A stretch of DNA of 64,000 nt from Bradyrhizobium sp. CCBAU 51627 (GCF_028128765.1 NZ_LBJG01000005.1:558001-622000), one strand, 5' to 3'; shown: positions 53,221 through 63,661, counted from the first letter of the stretch. The notes: generated by a model not told the origin, from the letters alone. Numbers and translations: made by a program.

Positions 53221-56200
53221 ATGGCAAGGAATACGTCGCCCCAGGATCATAATCGGGATTTCGATCGGCACGGCGGCTATCACGAGCAGCCGGGTTGGGA
53301 CGAGGCCGATTGGGATCAGGATCAGGAGGAGGAGGCGGGCCATCGCGCACGCCGCCTGTTGTCGCGTTCCAATTCGCGCTTGCGCCTCGGTGACGGTTTC
53401 TCGGCGTTTCGACGGGCGCTGCCCAGCGGACGCTGGCTTCGCCGGACGTCCATCGTCCTCGGCACCATGATCGTGATCTTCGTCGGTTGCTTTGGAGCGC
53501 TGTGGTGGCGGCTCGGCGCCGGTCCCATCAATCTCGACGTTGCAACGCCTTGGCTCGCGGCTGCGATTGAGGACAATATCGGGCACGGCAATACCGTGGA
53601 GGTCGGCGGCACCCAGATTGAGCGCGCCGGGCGGATCGGGATTGCCGTGCGAATCCGCGACATCATCGTGCGCGATCATGAGCATGCCGTCGTCGCCAGC
53701 GCACCGAAGGCCGAGGTGAGGCTGTCGGGGCTCGCGCTTCTCTCCGGGCATCTGCGCGCCGAAAGCCTCAACCTGGTCGATGCCGAGCTTGCGATCCGGA
53801 TCGCACCTGATGGGACCGTCACGGTGTCTGCCGGTGAGACGGCGAAACCGCTCGCAACTGGCGTCGCGTCCAAGAAGGAAGCGGGCCTGCCGCCGACATT
53901 CCCGCGAAACGGCGTGCCGCCGCCGCCTTTCGGGATGGTCCCTGCAACCCCGGACGCGCCTCAGGCCGCACCCCAACCCGCCGCGCAGAGCGGAATCCTT
54001 CAGGGACTAGACTGGCTCGACAGCCTGAGCATGACCGGCCTCGACGGTCAGAACCTCAACGAGATCGGTCTCAAGAACGGCAATCTGATCGTCGACGACC
54101 AGCAGCGCGGCAGCAAATGGACATTTGAGAACATTACGCTCAGCCTGCGCCGGCCGAGCCATGGTGGCGTGGCGCTTAGTCTCGGCGAGGAGGGCGCCCA
54201 TCCGTGGTCGCTGCGCGCCACGATCGGACCTGCCGAGAATGGCGTGCGTTCGGTCGATATCCGCGCGGACAAGGTCTCGACCTCCAACATCCTGCTGGCG
54301 CTGCGCGTCAAGGATCTGACTTATACGGCTGACCTGCCTCTGACCGGCGAGATGAAGGGCGAGCTTGGCCGCGACGGCGTGCCGACGTTCTTCCGCGGCA
54401 AGATCACGGTTGGCGCGGGCAACATCATCGACACCGACACGCCCGATTATCCGATGGCGATCGACTCGGCCGAGATCAATGTCGAGTGGGATGCGGGACG
54501 GCGGGTGCTGGTCGCACCGTTCAAGATCCTCTCGGGCGCCAATCGCATGACGCTGCTGGCCCATCTCGAGCCGCCGAACGGCACCATCAACGACTGGCAG
54601 CTTGGCTTCAGCGGCGGTTCGATCCTGCTGGGCGGCATCGACAACGACCCGCCGCTGGTCTTCAATCGCATCGCGATCGGCTTCCGCTTCGACACCGATC
54701 ACAAGCGGCTGCTGTTGACACAGGCGGATATCAGCAATGGCGAGATCGGCGTCGCCGGTACCGGCGCGATCGACTATTCGGGCGAGCCGCGCCTGACGCT
54801 CGGCTTTGCGGGGACGCCAATGTCAGCCTCCGCACTGAAGCGGATGTGGCCGACGCTGGTCGTGCCGGAACTGCGCCAATGGGTCATCGAGCGGATCGAG
54901 CGCGGCACGCTCCAGCGCATCGAGGTCGGCATCAACTCGCCGACGCGTAACCTGCCGCGCAAGGGGCCGCCGATTCCCGATGACGGCCTGTCGGTCAACA
55001 TCGTTGCGAGCGGCGTCGCGGTTCGGCCCGTCGACGGCATGCCCGTCGTGCACGACGCCGACCTCAAGGCCCACGTGACCGGCCGCACCGCCACCGTGAA
55101 TATCGCCCAAGGCATTGCCGACACGCCCGCGGGCCGCAAGATCACGATCTCGGACTTCACCTTCGAGGTGCCTGATATGGCTCCGAAGCCGTCGCCGTCG
55201 CGGACCCGCTTCCGTGTCGAAGGTCCGGTGCCAGCGGCGGCCGAAATGCTGGCCAACGATCGGTTGAGCGATTTGTCGTCGACCGTTGTCGATCCCAACG
55301 CCAGCAAGGGAACGTTCACGGCCAACATCCAGCTGGGCATGCCGGTGAAGGGCGAGCTGACCAAGGCCGATACCACCTATGCCGTCACCGCCGACCTCAA
55401 CGGCTTTGCCGCCGACAAGCTGGTGATGAATCAGAAGCTCGAGGCCAACACCCTCAAGATCGTCGCCAACAACGCGGGTTACCAGGTCAAGGGCGACGTC
55501 AAGATCAACGGGCAGGCGGCCTCGCTCGATTACCGTAAGGCCACCGATGGCGATGCGGACGTCAAGCTCCAGACGACGCTGGACGATGCCAGCCGTGCGC
55601 GCCTCGGCTTCGATCTCAGCCCCGCCGTCAGCGGATCGGTTCCGATCAAGGTTTCGGGCAAGATTGCCGGCGGTCCTGACGCGACGACGAAGCTCGGCAT
55701 CGAGGCAGACCTGACGTCGGTCAAGCTCGACAATATCCTTCCCGGCTGGGTCAAGCTGCCGGGCAAATCGAGCAAGGCGACATTCAAGGTGGTGCCGACG
55801 GCGCAATCGACGCGGCTGGAGGACATCGTCATCGAAGGCGGCGGCGCCTCGATCAAGGGCTCGCTCGAAGTCGATCCCAACGGCGACCTCATGAACGCGA
55901 ACTTCCCGACCTATGCGCCGTCCGACGGCGACAAGACGTCGTTGAAGGTCGAGCGCGGTCAGGACGGCGTCATCAGGGGCACCATGCGCGGCGACGTGTT
56001 CGACGGCCGTGGTTTCCTCAGGTCCGCGATCTCAGGCAATTCCAAGGACGACAGCAAGAGCAAGCTCAAGAACGTCGATTTCGACATCGACGTGAAGCTC
56101 GGCGCCGTCATGGGTTTCAACGGCGAGGCGATGCGCAGCGTCGACGCCAAGATGTCGAAGCGAAGCGGGGCCATCAAGGCGTTCTCGCTCAGCGGCAGGA

Positions 56201-56934
56201 TCGGTCAGAACACGCCGGTGGCGGCGGACTTGCGCGGCGGGCGTGCGCAGGGCAGCCGAGAGGTCATCTATCTCCAGACCAACGACGCCGGCGCGCTGCT
56301 GCGCTTCACCGATACTTATACCAAGGCGATCGGCGGCCAGATGGTGGTTGCGATGGAGCCGCCGACGTCGGAGCCGAATACGGCTCGCGAGGGCCTCATC
56401 AACGTGCGCGACTTCACGGTGAAGGGCGAGGCCCAGCTCGAGCGCGTTGCAGCCGGCGCTCCGAATGGCACGGGGAATGGCGTCTCCTTCAGCGCGCTCC
56501 GCGCCGAGTTCATCCGTCAGAACGGCGCGCTGACGGTCCGCGACGGCGTGGTCAAAGGCCCGATGATCGGCGCCACCATCGAGGGTTCGATCGACTATCC
56601 CGGCAACCAGGTGTGCATGAGCGGTACCTTTGTGCCGATGTACGGGTTGAACAACATGTTCGGACAGATTCCGGTACTCGGGTTGTTCCTCGGCGCTGGC
56701 GATAAGGAGGGACTGATCGGCGTGACATACGAGGTCGTCGGCACACCGGGCGCGCCCGTGATGCGCGTCAATCCGATCTCGGCGATATTTCCCGGCGTGA
56801 CCCGAAAGATCATGGAATTCAACACCGGCAAACAAAATGCGCCGATCGATGAATTGCCGTCGTCGCAGTCCGGCGACAGCCCGACCGGTTCGGCAAGACA
56901 ATTGTCGAACGGTTGCAGTCTCGTGCGGCGTTAG
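53221..56934 (+). CDS. Giant AsmA/TamB-like DUF3971 envelope protein
   Basis: A 1237-residue protein with one N-terminal membrane helix (TSIVLGTMIVIFVGCFGALW) after a charged cytoplasmic stretch (DEADWDQDQEEEAGHRAR). The rest is periplasmic and rich in beta-strand repeats, as in AsmA, TamB and YhdP proteins that bridge inner and outer membrane lipids. DUF3971 fits the region near RLSDLSSTVVDPNASKGTFT. The C-terminus (YPGNQVCMSGTFVPMYGLNN, then MFGQIPVLGLFLGAG) matches the conserved end of AsmA-like_C domains. ATG 53221 is preferred because it begins the conserved MARNTSPQDHN; ATG 53098 would add 41 residues of poor character. Confidence 0.85.
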   Translation: MARNTSPQDHNRDFDRHGGYHEQPGWDEADWDQDQEEEAGHRARRLLSRSNSRLRLGDGFSAFRRALPSGRWLRRTSIVLGTMIVIFVGCFGALWWRLGAGPINLDVATPWLAAAIEDNIGHGNTVEVGGTQIERAGRIGIAVRIRDIIVRDHEHAVVASAPKAEVRLSGLALLSGHLRAESLNLVDAELAIRIAPDGTVTVSAGETAKPLATGVASKKEAGLPPTFPRNGVPPPPFGMVPATPDAPQAAPQPAAQSGILQGLDWLDSLSMTGLDGQNLNEIGLKNGNLIVDDQQRGSKWTFENITLSLRRPSHGGVALSLGEEGAHPWSLRATIGPAENGVRSVDIRADKVSTSNILLALRVKDLTYTADLPLTGEMKGELGRDGVPTFFRGKITVGAGNIIDTDTPDYPMAIDSAEINVEWDAGRRVLVAPFKILSGANRMTLLAHLEPPNGTINDWQLGFSGGSILLGGIDNDPPLVFNRIAIGFRFDTDHKRLLLTQADISNGEIGVAGTGAIDYSGEPRLTLGFAGTPMSASALKRMWPTLVVPELRQWVIERIERGTLQRIEVGINSPTRNLPRKGPPIPDDGLSVNIVASGVAVRPVDGMPVVHDADLKAHVTGRTATVNIAQGIADTPAGRKITISDFTFEVPDMAPKPSPSRTRFRVEGPVPAAAEMLANDRLSDLSSTVVDPNASKGTFTANIQLGMPVKGELTKADTTYAVTADLNGFAADKLVMNQKLEANTLKIVANNAGYQVKGDVKINGQAASLDYRKATDGDADVKLQTTLDDASRARLGFDLSPAVSGSVPIKVSGKIAGGPDATTKLGIEADLTSVKLDNILPGWVKLPGKSSKATFKVVPTAQSTRLEDIVIEGGGASIKGSLEVDPNGDLMNANFPTYAPSDGDKTSLKVERGQDGVIRGTMRGDVFDGRGFLRSAISGNSKDDSKSKLKNVDFDIDVKLGAVMGFNGEAMRSVDAKMSKRSGAIKAFSLSGRIGQNTPVAADLRGGRAQGSREVIYLQTNDAGALLRFTDTYTKAIGGQMVVAMEPPTSEPNTAREGLINVRDFTVKGEAQLERVAAGAPNGTGNGVSFSALRAEFIRQNGALTVRDGVVKGPMIGATIEGSIDYPGNQVCMSGTFVPMYGLNNMFGQIPVLGLFLGAGDKEGLIGVTYEVVGTPGAPVMRVNPISAIFPGVTRKIMEFNTGKQNAPIDELPSSQSGDSPTGSARQLSNGCSLVRR

Positions 56935-56996
56935 CCGCGGCGTTTTTGCCCGGACGTATCCGGCAAGAACATCTCTCGCCGAGAGTCCCGTGCCGC

Positions 56997-58691
56997 TTAT
57001 GCGGCGCGTACGCCTGCCAAAAATGTCCCGACTTCGCCCGAGAGCTGTTCGGCCTGCTTGGAGAGGTTCGAGGCGGCCGCGAGCACCATGCCGGCGGCGT
57101 TGCCGGTCTCGTTGGCGGCCGTGCTGACGCCACCGATATTGGTGGTGACCTCCTTGGTGGCTTCGGCCGTCTGCGAGACGCTGCGGGCGATCTCGGCGGT
57201 AGCCGCGCCTTGCTCCTCGATGGCGGCGCCGATCGAGGTGGCGATCCGGCTGACCTCCTCGATGGTGGTGGTGATGCTGCCGATGGCATCGACGGCCTCC
57301 TTGGTCGCGCCCTGAATCTGGGCGATCTTGTCGCCGATCTCGCGGGTCGCTTCGGCGGTCTGGCTTGCGAGCGACTTCACCTCGGAGGCGACGACGGCGA
57401 AGCCGCGGCCGGCTTCTCCGGCGTGTGCGGCCTCGATGGTTGCGTTGAGCGCGAGCAGATTGGTCTGCGCCGCGATGCTGGAGATCAGTTCGGCGACATG
57501 CTCGATCTGCTGGGCACCGTCCGAGAGAGCGCGCACGATGGTGTCGGTGTGGCGTGCGCTCTCCACGGCGCGCCCGGTCACTTCGGCCGATTGCGCGACC
57601 TGGCGACTGATCTCGGTGATGGAGGAGGAGAGCTCCTCGGCGGCTGCCGCCACCGTCTGGACGCGCTGGCTGGCTTCGATTGCAGCAGAGCCGACCACGG
57701 CGGCGCGCTGATTGGTGCCCGTGGCGGTCGACGACATCGACCTGGCCGTGGCTTCCAGCTCGCCGGAGCCCGAGGCCATCATGCCCACGAGCTGACCGAC
57801 CGAGGCATCGAAGCGATCGGCGAGCGAGATCAGGGCATCGCGCTTCTCCTGCTCGCTGCGCGCCTTGGCCGCGACCTGTTCGGCCTCCAGGGTGCGGGCA
57901 GTCACTGCCGTCTGCCTGAGCACCTCGAGCGTCTCGGCCATCCGGCCGATCTCGTCGCCGCGATCGGTCTCCTCAACCTTGATGTCGAGGGCCCCATTGG
58001 CGATGTCCTGCATGCGGGTCTTCTGGCGGTCGAGTGCTTTCAGCACGTCGCGGGCGATCAGCCAGGACAGCGTCGCCATCAGCAGCAGCAGGCCGGCGCC
58101 GATTGCGGCGAGCTCCAGCGTGAGTGCACGCACGTCGGCGTCGATATCGTCGACATAGAGCCCGTAGCTGATCGTGACGTTCCAGGGCGCGAACTGGCGG
58201 ACGAAGACAGTCTTGCGAACCGGCTCGGTCTGGCCGGGGCGCGGGTAGAGATAGGATGTGACGCCGCCCTGAGGCGCCTGCCTGGCAGCGTTCAGCTGAG
58301 CATCTGCGATCAGGACGCCATTCGAATCCGTGGCACCTGTGATCTTGCCTTCGAGCTGCTGATTGGCGCCATTGACCAGGATCGACGTGTCCGGGTTGTA
58401 GACGACAGGATAGCCTTGGCCGCCGCCGAACTTCATGTTGCGCGCACGCCGGCGAAACTGCAGCTTGGCGTCGTCTGGACTCATCTTGCCGGCGGCGACG
58501 TCGTCCTGGAAAGTCTGCGCAAGACCATGGAGCAGATCGACCGCCGCTTTCATCTGCTGGACCCGGTCGTCCATCATGCGGCTCTTGCTGAGGACCGCCG
58601 ATACCGCGATGATGGCCGTGACTGTGAGAGCAGCAAGGCAGACCATGCTGGCGAGCTTGGTGCGAATCTTCAGATGACTCAACAGCTTCAT
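56997..58691 (-). CDS. Methyl-accepting chemotaxis protein with a cache sensor domain
   Basis: A 564-residue receptor. Helix 1 ([20 protein letters not shown]) precedes a single periplasmic sCache domain (about residues 40-185; [20 protein letters not shown]). Helix 2 ([20 protein letters not shown]) and a HAMP domain follow. The signalling hairpin has the conserved tip [20 protein letters not shown] and [20 protein letters not shown]. No C-terminal methyltransferase-tethering pentapeptide is visible. ATG 58691 is chosen over the adjacent GTG. Ligand is unknown; sCache receptors often sense carboxylates or amino compounds. Confidence 0.94.
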   Translation of the reverse strand: MKLLSHLKIRTKLASMVCLAALTVTAIIAVSAVLSKSRMMDDRVQQMKAAVDLLHGLAQTFQDDVAAGKMSPDDAKLQFRRRARNMKFGGGQGYPVVYNPDTSILVNGANQQLEGKITGATDSNGVLIADAQLNAARQAPQGGVTSYLYPRPGQTEPVRKTVFVRQFAPWNVTISYGLYVDDIDADVRALTLELAAIGAGLLLLMATLSWLIARDVLKALDRQKTRMQDIANGALDIKVEETDRGDEIGRMAETLEVLRQTAVTARTLEAEQVAAKARSEQEKRDALISLADRFDASVGQLVGMMASGSGELEATARSMSSTATGTNQRAAVVGSAAIEASQRVQTVAAAAEELSSSITEISRQVAQSAEVTGRAVESARHTDTIVRALSDGAQQIEHVAELISSIAAQTNLLALNATIEAAHAGEAGRGFAVVASEVKSLASQTAEATREIGDKIAQIQGATKEAVDAIGSITTTIEEVSRIATSIGAAIEEQGAATAEIARSVSQTAEATKEVTTNIGGVSTAANETGNAAGMVLAAASNLSKQAEQLSGEVGTFLAGVRAA

Positions 58692-59053
58692 CACAGCCCC
58701 TACGAGATGTCTATTATTGCTCCCCTCGCCAGCATGAACTTCTTACCAATCATGAAGATGGCCGTGCGGGAGCCCGCGGCGCGCGGCGAGGTTCGCAGCG
58801 CTATGCGTAACGGTGCAGGCAACCGCCGACGTGCAGACGCGCGCCGGTACTCTTGTGCCGGAAGATGGAAATTGGAATTTGGTGGGCGTCGCGCCCGGCC
58901 GGACCTGCAATGAACCGATTCGTTCACCGCCTCATCATGTCCGTGCTGCTTGCAGCGGCCCTCGTTCTGATCTGGAACGTGCTGGGCTCTCGCTGAGGCG
59001 ACGCCGGTCAATCGCCGGCGCCGCCCCGTGACATGGAGTCGATTACGTGCGTA
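58692..59053. other. Intergenic region between chemotaxis receptor and DoxX gene
   Basis: About 360 bp. It holds the receptor promoter on its left and a 28-codon membrane-peptide frame on the plus strand (separate entry). The longer minus-strand frame crossing it (Arg-rich) has no protein character. Confidence 0.5.
58910..58996 (+). CDS. Candidate 28-residue single-helix membrane peptide
   Basis: ATG 58910 to TGA 58994-58996 encodes a basic start (MNRFVHR), one hydrophobic helix (LIMSVLLAAALVLIWNVLG) and a short end (SR). The composition is what is expected of a small inner-membrane protein and unlike shadow frames nearby. The ribosome site is weak (GGACC). No function can be given, and the call needs conservation or translation evidence. 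Confidence 0.4.
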   Translation: MNRFVHRLIMSVLLAAALVLIWNVLGSR

Positions 59054-59500
59054 TCAGCGCCGCGCGAAGGCGCCGCCCGGCGCACCGCTCTCCTTGCCGA
59101 GCAGCGCATCGACGCTGACCGGGCCGCCACCCGCTGCCGCGAGGTAGAGGCAGGCGAAGCAGAACAGGATCGCGGCGGTGCCGCCGTTGAGCAGCGGCAG
59201 GAACACTGCCGGGCCTTCCTTGGAGATGTGGAAGACGTGGCCGAGGAAGTAGGCGAAGGCCATTTCGCCGGAGAGCACGAAGGCCGAGAGGCGGGTGAAC
59301 AGTCCGAGAATCAGTGCCGCGCCAAGGACGAGCTCGATCAGGCCGGCCGTCCAGATCAGCGGCGGCGGATTGGCGAACATGGCCACCATCGGAACGTGGA
59401 AGAGCTTGGTCATGCCGTATTGGAACAGCAGCAGCCCGGTAATGAAGCGAAACAGGCTCAAGAGAACCGGTTGATAGCGAGAGAGATAAGGAAAGTTCAT
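59054..59500 (-). CDS. DoxX-family membrane protein
   Basis: A 148-residue four-helix inner-membrane protein. LLSLFRFITGLLLFQYGMTK opens helix 1; LIELVLGAALILGLFTRLSA and GEMAFAYFLGHVFHISKEG are conserved DoxX stretches. Members include the small subunit of thiosulfate:quinone oxidoreductase and stress-linked membrane complexes, but no function is assigned here. ATG 59500 (MNFPYLSRYQP) is chosen over an earlier start with six extra residues. It stands alone. Confidence 0.9.
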   Translation of the reverse strand: MNFPYLSRYQPVLLSLFRFITGLLLFQYGMTKLFHVPMVAMFANPPPLIWTAGLIELVLGAALILGLFTRLSAFVLSGEMAFAYFLGHVFHISKEGPAVFLPLLNGGTAAILFCFACLYLAAAGGGPVSVDALLGKESGAPGGAFARR

Positions 59501-59719
59501 TTGGTTTGTGCCCTCCATCCAATGCTACGACTAGGACCGCATTCGGTTCCGCATCGCAAGCTGCGCCAGGTCAATTCACGCTGACATTTTCGTCATGTCG
59601 GACAAAACACCGCAAGCTGTGTTTTCAGCCACGCGCCGTTCGCTTTCTGGACGTATACGCGTCGCGCCCGCCCGTAGTTCCCTGGTAGCGTGAGTGAGAC
59701 GGGGTTCCCTCTGAGAAAC

Positions 59720-60988
59720 CTAGCGCCGCAAGGCGGGTACGATCAGGAAGGGGATCATTCCGAGCACCACGCTCGCAAGTGCGAAGATGAGCAGCGCGTT
59801 GTAGCCGTGGGTCGCGTCGTGGATCAGGCCGCCGCTCCAGGAGCCGAATGCCGAGCCCAGCCCGCTGCCGATCGAGATGGTGCCGTAGATGGTGCCGACC
59901 CGCTTGCCTCGAAAGATCTTCATCGCGGTTGCCGTGATCAGCGGCCCGCGCGAGCCCATCATGCTGCCGAAGCAGACGACGAAGCCGGTGAGCAGGATGA
60001 GGTTCGGAGAGTACTGCAACAGCCAGAGCAGGGCGATGCCGAGGATCGAGATCGCATAGCTCAGCAGCACCGAGGGCCGACGGCCGATCAGTCCGTCGAG
60101 GGCCGAGACTCCCAACATGCCGAACACCAGCACCACGCCGGAAAAACCCCATGCGGTTGCAGCCTGGATCGGCGGGAAGCCGGCATCGATCAGATAGGCG
60201 ACGATCTGGGCCGCGATCGCGTACATGCCGACGGCGGTGAAGAAGAAGGTCGAGAACAGCGCCCAGAAGGCGTGATGGCGCATCGCGCTGAAAAGTGTCC
60301 AGCCGTCGTCGATGAAATCGGGATCGGTCTTCTTCACCACATGCGGCGAGCCCGCCGCGAAAAGCCGCCATGGCAGCAGCATCAGCGGCACCAGCAGGCC
60401 CAATGCGGCGAAGCCATAGACCTGGTAGGTCGCGCGCCAGCCGAGATGATCGATCAGGAGCTGCGAAGCCGGCAGCAGCGCCAGCACGCCGCCGCCCATG
60501 GCGGAATAGACCACCGCCATCGCAGTCGGCAGCCGCGGCCCGAACCAGCGGCCGAGCAGGATCGAGTTCGGCACATTGCCGATGAATGCAACGCCGATGC
60601 CGACACACAGTCCAATCGAGAGTTGGAATTGCCAGAGCGCTCGCGCATGGCCGGCGATCAGGAACGCCGAGCCCAGCAGCAACAGGCCGAGCGCATAGAC
60701 GATGCGTGGTCCGGAATGATCGAACAGGCGGCCGACCAGCGGCGCCGTCAGTCCGCTGATGAGCCATGTCAGCGAATAGATCGAAACGGCCTGCGCGCGG
60801 TCCCAGCCAAAATTTTCGGAGATCGGCTTGAGGAAGACGGTGAAGCTTTCACTCAGGCCGCGGCCGAGCACGGCCAGCGTGAAGCACAGCGCGAGCACGA
60901 CAAGCGCGGTGCGCACCGCGCCTTGCTGCGTGCTGTCTTGTTCCCTGGCCGTTTGGTTGGGCGTTTTCCTGGGCGTCTTCTGATCCAT
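59720..60988 (-). CDS. MFS transporter, monocarboxylate/oxalate:formate-like
   Basis: A 422-residue twelve-helix permease. GRGLSESFTVFLKPISENFG, SIYSLTWLISGLTAPLVGRL and RWFGPRLPTAMAVVYSAMGG resemble the MCT/OxlT branch that carries monocarboxylates and related anions. An N-terminal Lys/Thr/Gln-rich tail of about 25 residues precedes helix 1. It is downstream of tyrS on the same strand, 56 bp away, with a hairpin between them, so it may have its own promoter. Substrate is unknown. Confidence 0.88.
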   Translation of the reverse strand: MDQKTPRKTPNQTAREQDSTQQGAVRTALVVLALCFTLAVLGRGLSESFTVFLKPISENFGWDRAQAVSIYSLTWLISGLTAPLVGRLFDHSGPRIVYALGLLLLGSAFLIAGHARALWQFQLSIGLCVGIGVAFIGNVPNSILLGRWFGPRLPTAMAVVYSAMGGGVLALLPASQLLIDHLGWRATYQVYGFAALGLLVPLMLLPWRLFAAGSPHVVKKTDPDFIDDGWTLFSAMRHHAFWALFSTFFFTAVGMYAIAAQIVAYLIDAGFPPIQAATAWGFSGVVLVFGMLGVSALDGLIGRRPSVLLSYAISILGIALLWLLQYSPNLILLTGFVVCFGSMMGSRGPLITATAMKIFRGKRVGTIYGTISIGSGLGSAFGSWSGGLIHDATHGYNALLIFALASVVLGMIPFLIVPALRR

Positions 60989-60993
60989 TGTCC

Positions 60994-61023
60994 GTCAGGG
61001 AGCGCGCTTCAACGCGCCCTGAC
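60994..61023 (-). terminator. Hairpin between tyrS and the MFS gene, weak terminator candidate
   Basis: GTCAGGG and CCCTGAC, with CGCG paired inside and small bulges, form a stem around CTTCAA. It is placed 21 bases after the tyrS stop, but no T run follows on the minus strand, so it may act as an mRNA stabiliser or attenuator rather than a terminator. Confidence 0.4.
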
Positions 61024-61044
61024 AAGCATCAAAAGCTCATACGC

Positions 61045-62298
61045 CTATGCAGGCCGGACGAGGACGTGCTTCTTCTTGCCGAAGGACAGCTTGATCACGC
61101 CTTCCGGCGTCAGATTGGCCGCTGACAGCGTCATCTTCTCGTCGGTGACGGGCCCATCATTGACGCGCAGGCCGCCGCCCTTGATCTGGCGCCGTGCCTC
61201 GCCGTTGGAGGCGACGAGGCCTGCCTTGACGAAAGCGTTGAGCACACCGAGTCCGGCCTCCAGCTCGCCGCGCGGAATTTCCACCGTCGGCAGGCTCTCG
61301 GCGAGGGCGCCTTCCTCGAAGGTGCGGCGTGCCGTCTCGGCGGCTTCGTTCGCAGCATCGCGGCCGTGCAAGAGCGCGGTCGCCTCGGTCGCCAGAACCT
61401 TCTTGGCTTCGTTGATCTCGGAGCCGCCGAGCGCCTCGAGCTTCTTGATCTCGGCGATCGGCAGCGTCGTGAACAGCTTCAGGAATTTGCCGACGTCGGC
61501 ATCCTCGGTGTTGCGCCAGTACTGCCAGAAATCATAGGGCGAGAACTGATCGGCGTTGAGCCACACCGCGCCTTGCGCAGTCTTGCCCATCTTGGCGCCC
61601 GATGCGGTGGTCAGCAGCGGCGTCGTCAGCGCGAACAGCTGATGCGTGCCCATGCGGCGGCCGAGATCGACTCCCATGATGATGTTGCCCCACTGGTCCG
61701 AGCCGCCCATCTGCAAATGGCAGCCGGTGCGCTTGGCGAGCTCGACGAAGTCGTAGGCCTGGCAGATCATGTAGTTGAACTCGATGAAGCTCATCTCCTG
61801 CTCGCGCTCGAGGCGCAGGCGCACGGAGTCCATCGTCAGCATGCGGTTGACCGAGAAATGCTTGCCGACGTCGCGCAGCATTTCGATCCAGTTCAACCTG
61901 GTCAGCCACTCCGCATTGTCGAGCATGATGGCGTCGCTCTTGCCATCGCCATAGCGGAGCACCTTCGCGAACACGCCGCGGATCGAAGCCTTGTTGGCCT
62001 CGATTTCGGCGACGGCGCGGATCGCGCGGGTCTCGTCCTTGCCGGAGGGATCGCCGACCATGGTGGTGCCGCCACCCATCAGCGTGATCGGCTTGTTGCC
62101 GGACTGCTGCAGCCAGTGCAGCATCATCATGGTCAGGTAGTTGCCGATGTGCAGCGACGGAGCGGTACAGTCGTAGCCGACATAGGCGGTTGCCTCGCCC
62201 TTGGCGGCGAGCGCATCCAGCCCCTCGAAATCGGAGCATTGATGGATGAATCCGCGTTCCTGCAGAGTGTTGAGGAAATCCGATTTAAATGCAGTCAT
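61045..62298 (-). CDS. tyrS: Tyrosyl-tRNA synthetase
   Basis: Charges tRNA-Tyr. The 417-residue protein has the class I HIGH-type motif in [19 protein letters not shown], the tyrosine/ATP segment [20 protein letters not shown], and the KMSKS-like loop as KMGKT in [15 protein letters not shown]. An S4 RNA-binding domain ends the protein ([20 protein letters not shown]). Length is normal. It is divergent from anmK, a common alphaproteobacterial arrangement. Confidence 0.98.
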   Translation of the reverse strand: MTAFKSDFLNTLQERGFIHQCSDFEGLDALAAKGEATAYVGYDCTAPSLHIGNYLTMMMLHWLQQSGNKPITLMGGGTTMVGDPSGKDETRAIRAVAEIEANKASIRGVFAKVLRYGDGKSDAIMLDNAEWLTRLNWIEMLRDVGKHFSVNRMLTMDSVRLRLEREQEMSFIEFNYMICQAYDFVELAKRTGCHLQMGGSDQWGNIIMGVDLGRRMGTHQLFALTTPLLTTASGAKMGKTAQGAVWLNADQFSPYDFWQYWRNTEDADVGKFLKLFTTLPIAEIKKLEALGGSEINEAKKVLATEATALLHGRDAANEAAETARRTFEEGALAESLPTVEIPRGELEAGLGVLNAFVKAGLVASNGEARRQIKGGGLRVNDGPVTDEKMTLSAANLTPEGVIKLSFGKKKHVLVRPA

Positions 62299-62461
62299 CT
62301 GTCGGCGTGCCTGACAATTCTTGGTTTACTGTTTTGGGAGCAATTTAAGGGTCTTCCGTGGGAACTCGATTGCCGCCCGCCACTTGGCGCTGTGGCATTA
62401 TAAGATGTGCCCCTCTGGCACAAGATCGGCATGCCGGAGGGGGCTTTGAGGATGCTGATCC

Positions 62462-63565
62462 ATGATGTTGACGGCACTCGGTTTGATGAGCGGCACCTCG
62501 CTGGACGGGGTGGACGTCGCGCTGATCGAAACCGATGGAAAGCAGGTGAAGGCGTTCGGGCCGTCCGGCTACCGGCCCTACAGCCCGGCCGAACGTAACC
62601 TGTTGCGCCAGGCGCTGTCGGAGGCCGTGAACCTGTCGCAACGCGACGCCCGGCCGGGGATCCTGGCCGAGGCGGAGCGCGCGGTGACGCAGGCGCATGC
62701 CGAGGCTGTGGCCGCCTTCCTCGCCCAGAACCGGATGAAGCCCGAGGAGATCGACATCGTCGGTTTCCACGGCCAGACCGTGCTGCACCGGCCCGAGCGG
62801 CGGCTGACAGTCCAGATCGGCGACGCGCCGGCGCTCGCCAGGGCCATCCATATTCCCGTGATGTACGACTTTCGCGCCGCCGACGTCGAGGCCGGCGGGC
62901 AGGGGGCCCCCTTCGTGCCGGTGTACCACCGGGCGCTCGCCAATTCGCTGGCGCGCGAGGGACCGATCGTCGTCGTCAATATCGGCGGCGTCTCCAACAT
63001 CACCTATATCGACGGCAACGACACGCTGATCGCCTGCGACACCGGGCCCGGCAACGCGCTGCTCGACGATTTCATGTACCGCACCATGAACCAAGCCTTC
63101 GATGCGGAAGGCAAGTTCGCAGCGCTCGGCAAGGCCGACGAAGCCTGGATTGCGCGAGCGCTGGAGCTGCCGTTCTTCGCTCTTCCGCCGCCGAAATCGC
63201 TCGACCGCAACGACTTTGCCGCACTGAAGCTCGGCGACGTCGCGCCGGCCGATGGCGCTGCGACGCTGACGGCGTTCACCGCGGCGGCGATCGCGCGCGT
63301 CATTCCCTTGCTGCCGCGGCGGCCGCGCAGCTGGATCGTCTGTGGCGGCGGCGCCCGCAACCTCACCATGCTGCGGATGCTGCGCGAGCGCGTCGGCTCC
63401 GCCACCGTCGAGGCCGCCGAGACCCTCGGCTGGGCCTCCGACGCCATCGAGGCGCAGGCCTTCGGCTTCCTCGCCGCGCGTGGCCTCAAGGGCTTGCCGC
63501 TATCCTATCCGACCACCACGGGGGTGCCGATGCCAATGACCGGCGGGGTGATCGCGCGGCCGTGA
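62462..63565 (+). CDS. anmK: Anhydro-N-acetylmuramic acid kinase
   Basis: Phosphorylates 1,6-anhydro-MurNAc released during wall turnover so it can be recycled. The 367-residue protein starts MMLTALGLMSGTSLDGVDVA, the family's N-terminal nucleotide-binding signature. It also has IVGFHGQTVLHRPERRLTVQ, VVNIGGVSNITYI, ACDTGPGNALLDDFM and VCGGGARNLTMLRML. Length is typical. It is divergent from tyrS over 163 bp. Recycling of anhydromuropeptides links it to AmpR signalling in organisms where that pathway is studied. Confidence 0.97.
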   Translation: MMLTALGLMSGTSLDGVDVALIETDGKQVKAFGPSGYRPYSPAERNLLRQALSEAVNLSQRDARPGILAEAERAVTQAHAEAVAAFLAQNRMKPEEIDIVGFHGQTVLHRPERRLTVQIGDAPALARAIHIPVMYDFRAADVEAGGQGAPFVPVYHRALANSLAREGPIVVVNIGGVSNITYIDGNDTLIACDTGPGNALLDDFMYRTMNQAFDAEGKFAALGKADEAWIARALELPFFALPPPKSLDRNDFAALKLGDVAPADGAATLTAFTAAAIARVIPLLPRRPRSWIVCGGGARNLTMLRMLRERVGSATVEAAETLGWASDAIEAQAFGFLAARGLKGLPLSYPTTTGVPMPMTGGVIARP

Positions 63566-63582
63566 GCTCCCAGGTGAGGTCA

Positions 63583-63644
63583 ATGCAGGTGCATCGATCT
63601 TGACGGATGCATGCAAATGCATCTATCTTGGATGCAATTGCATC
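63583..63644 (+). promoter_or_regulatory. Promoter with three stacked palindromes upstream of the glutathione S-transferase gene
   Basis: A -35-like TTGACG (63600-63605) and a -10-like TATCTT (63624-63629) are separated by exactly 18 bases. Those 18 bases are an inverted repeat, GATGCAT GCAA ATGCATC. A second palindrome, ATGCA GG TGCAT, lies just upstream (63583-63594) and a third, perfect one, GATGCAATTGCATC, covers the expected transcription start (63631-63644). The pattern suggests cooperative repression by a dimeric regulator. The regulator is not encoded in view. Confidence 0.6.
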
Positions 63645-63661
63645 AACCGCCGGATCGCGCC

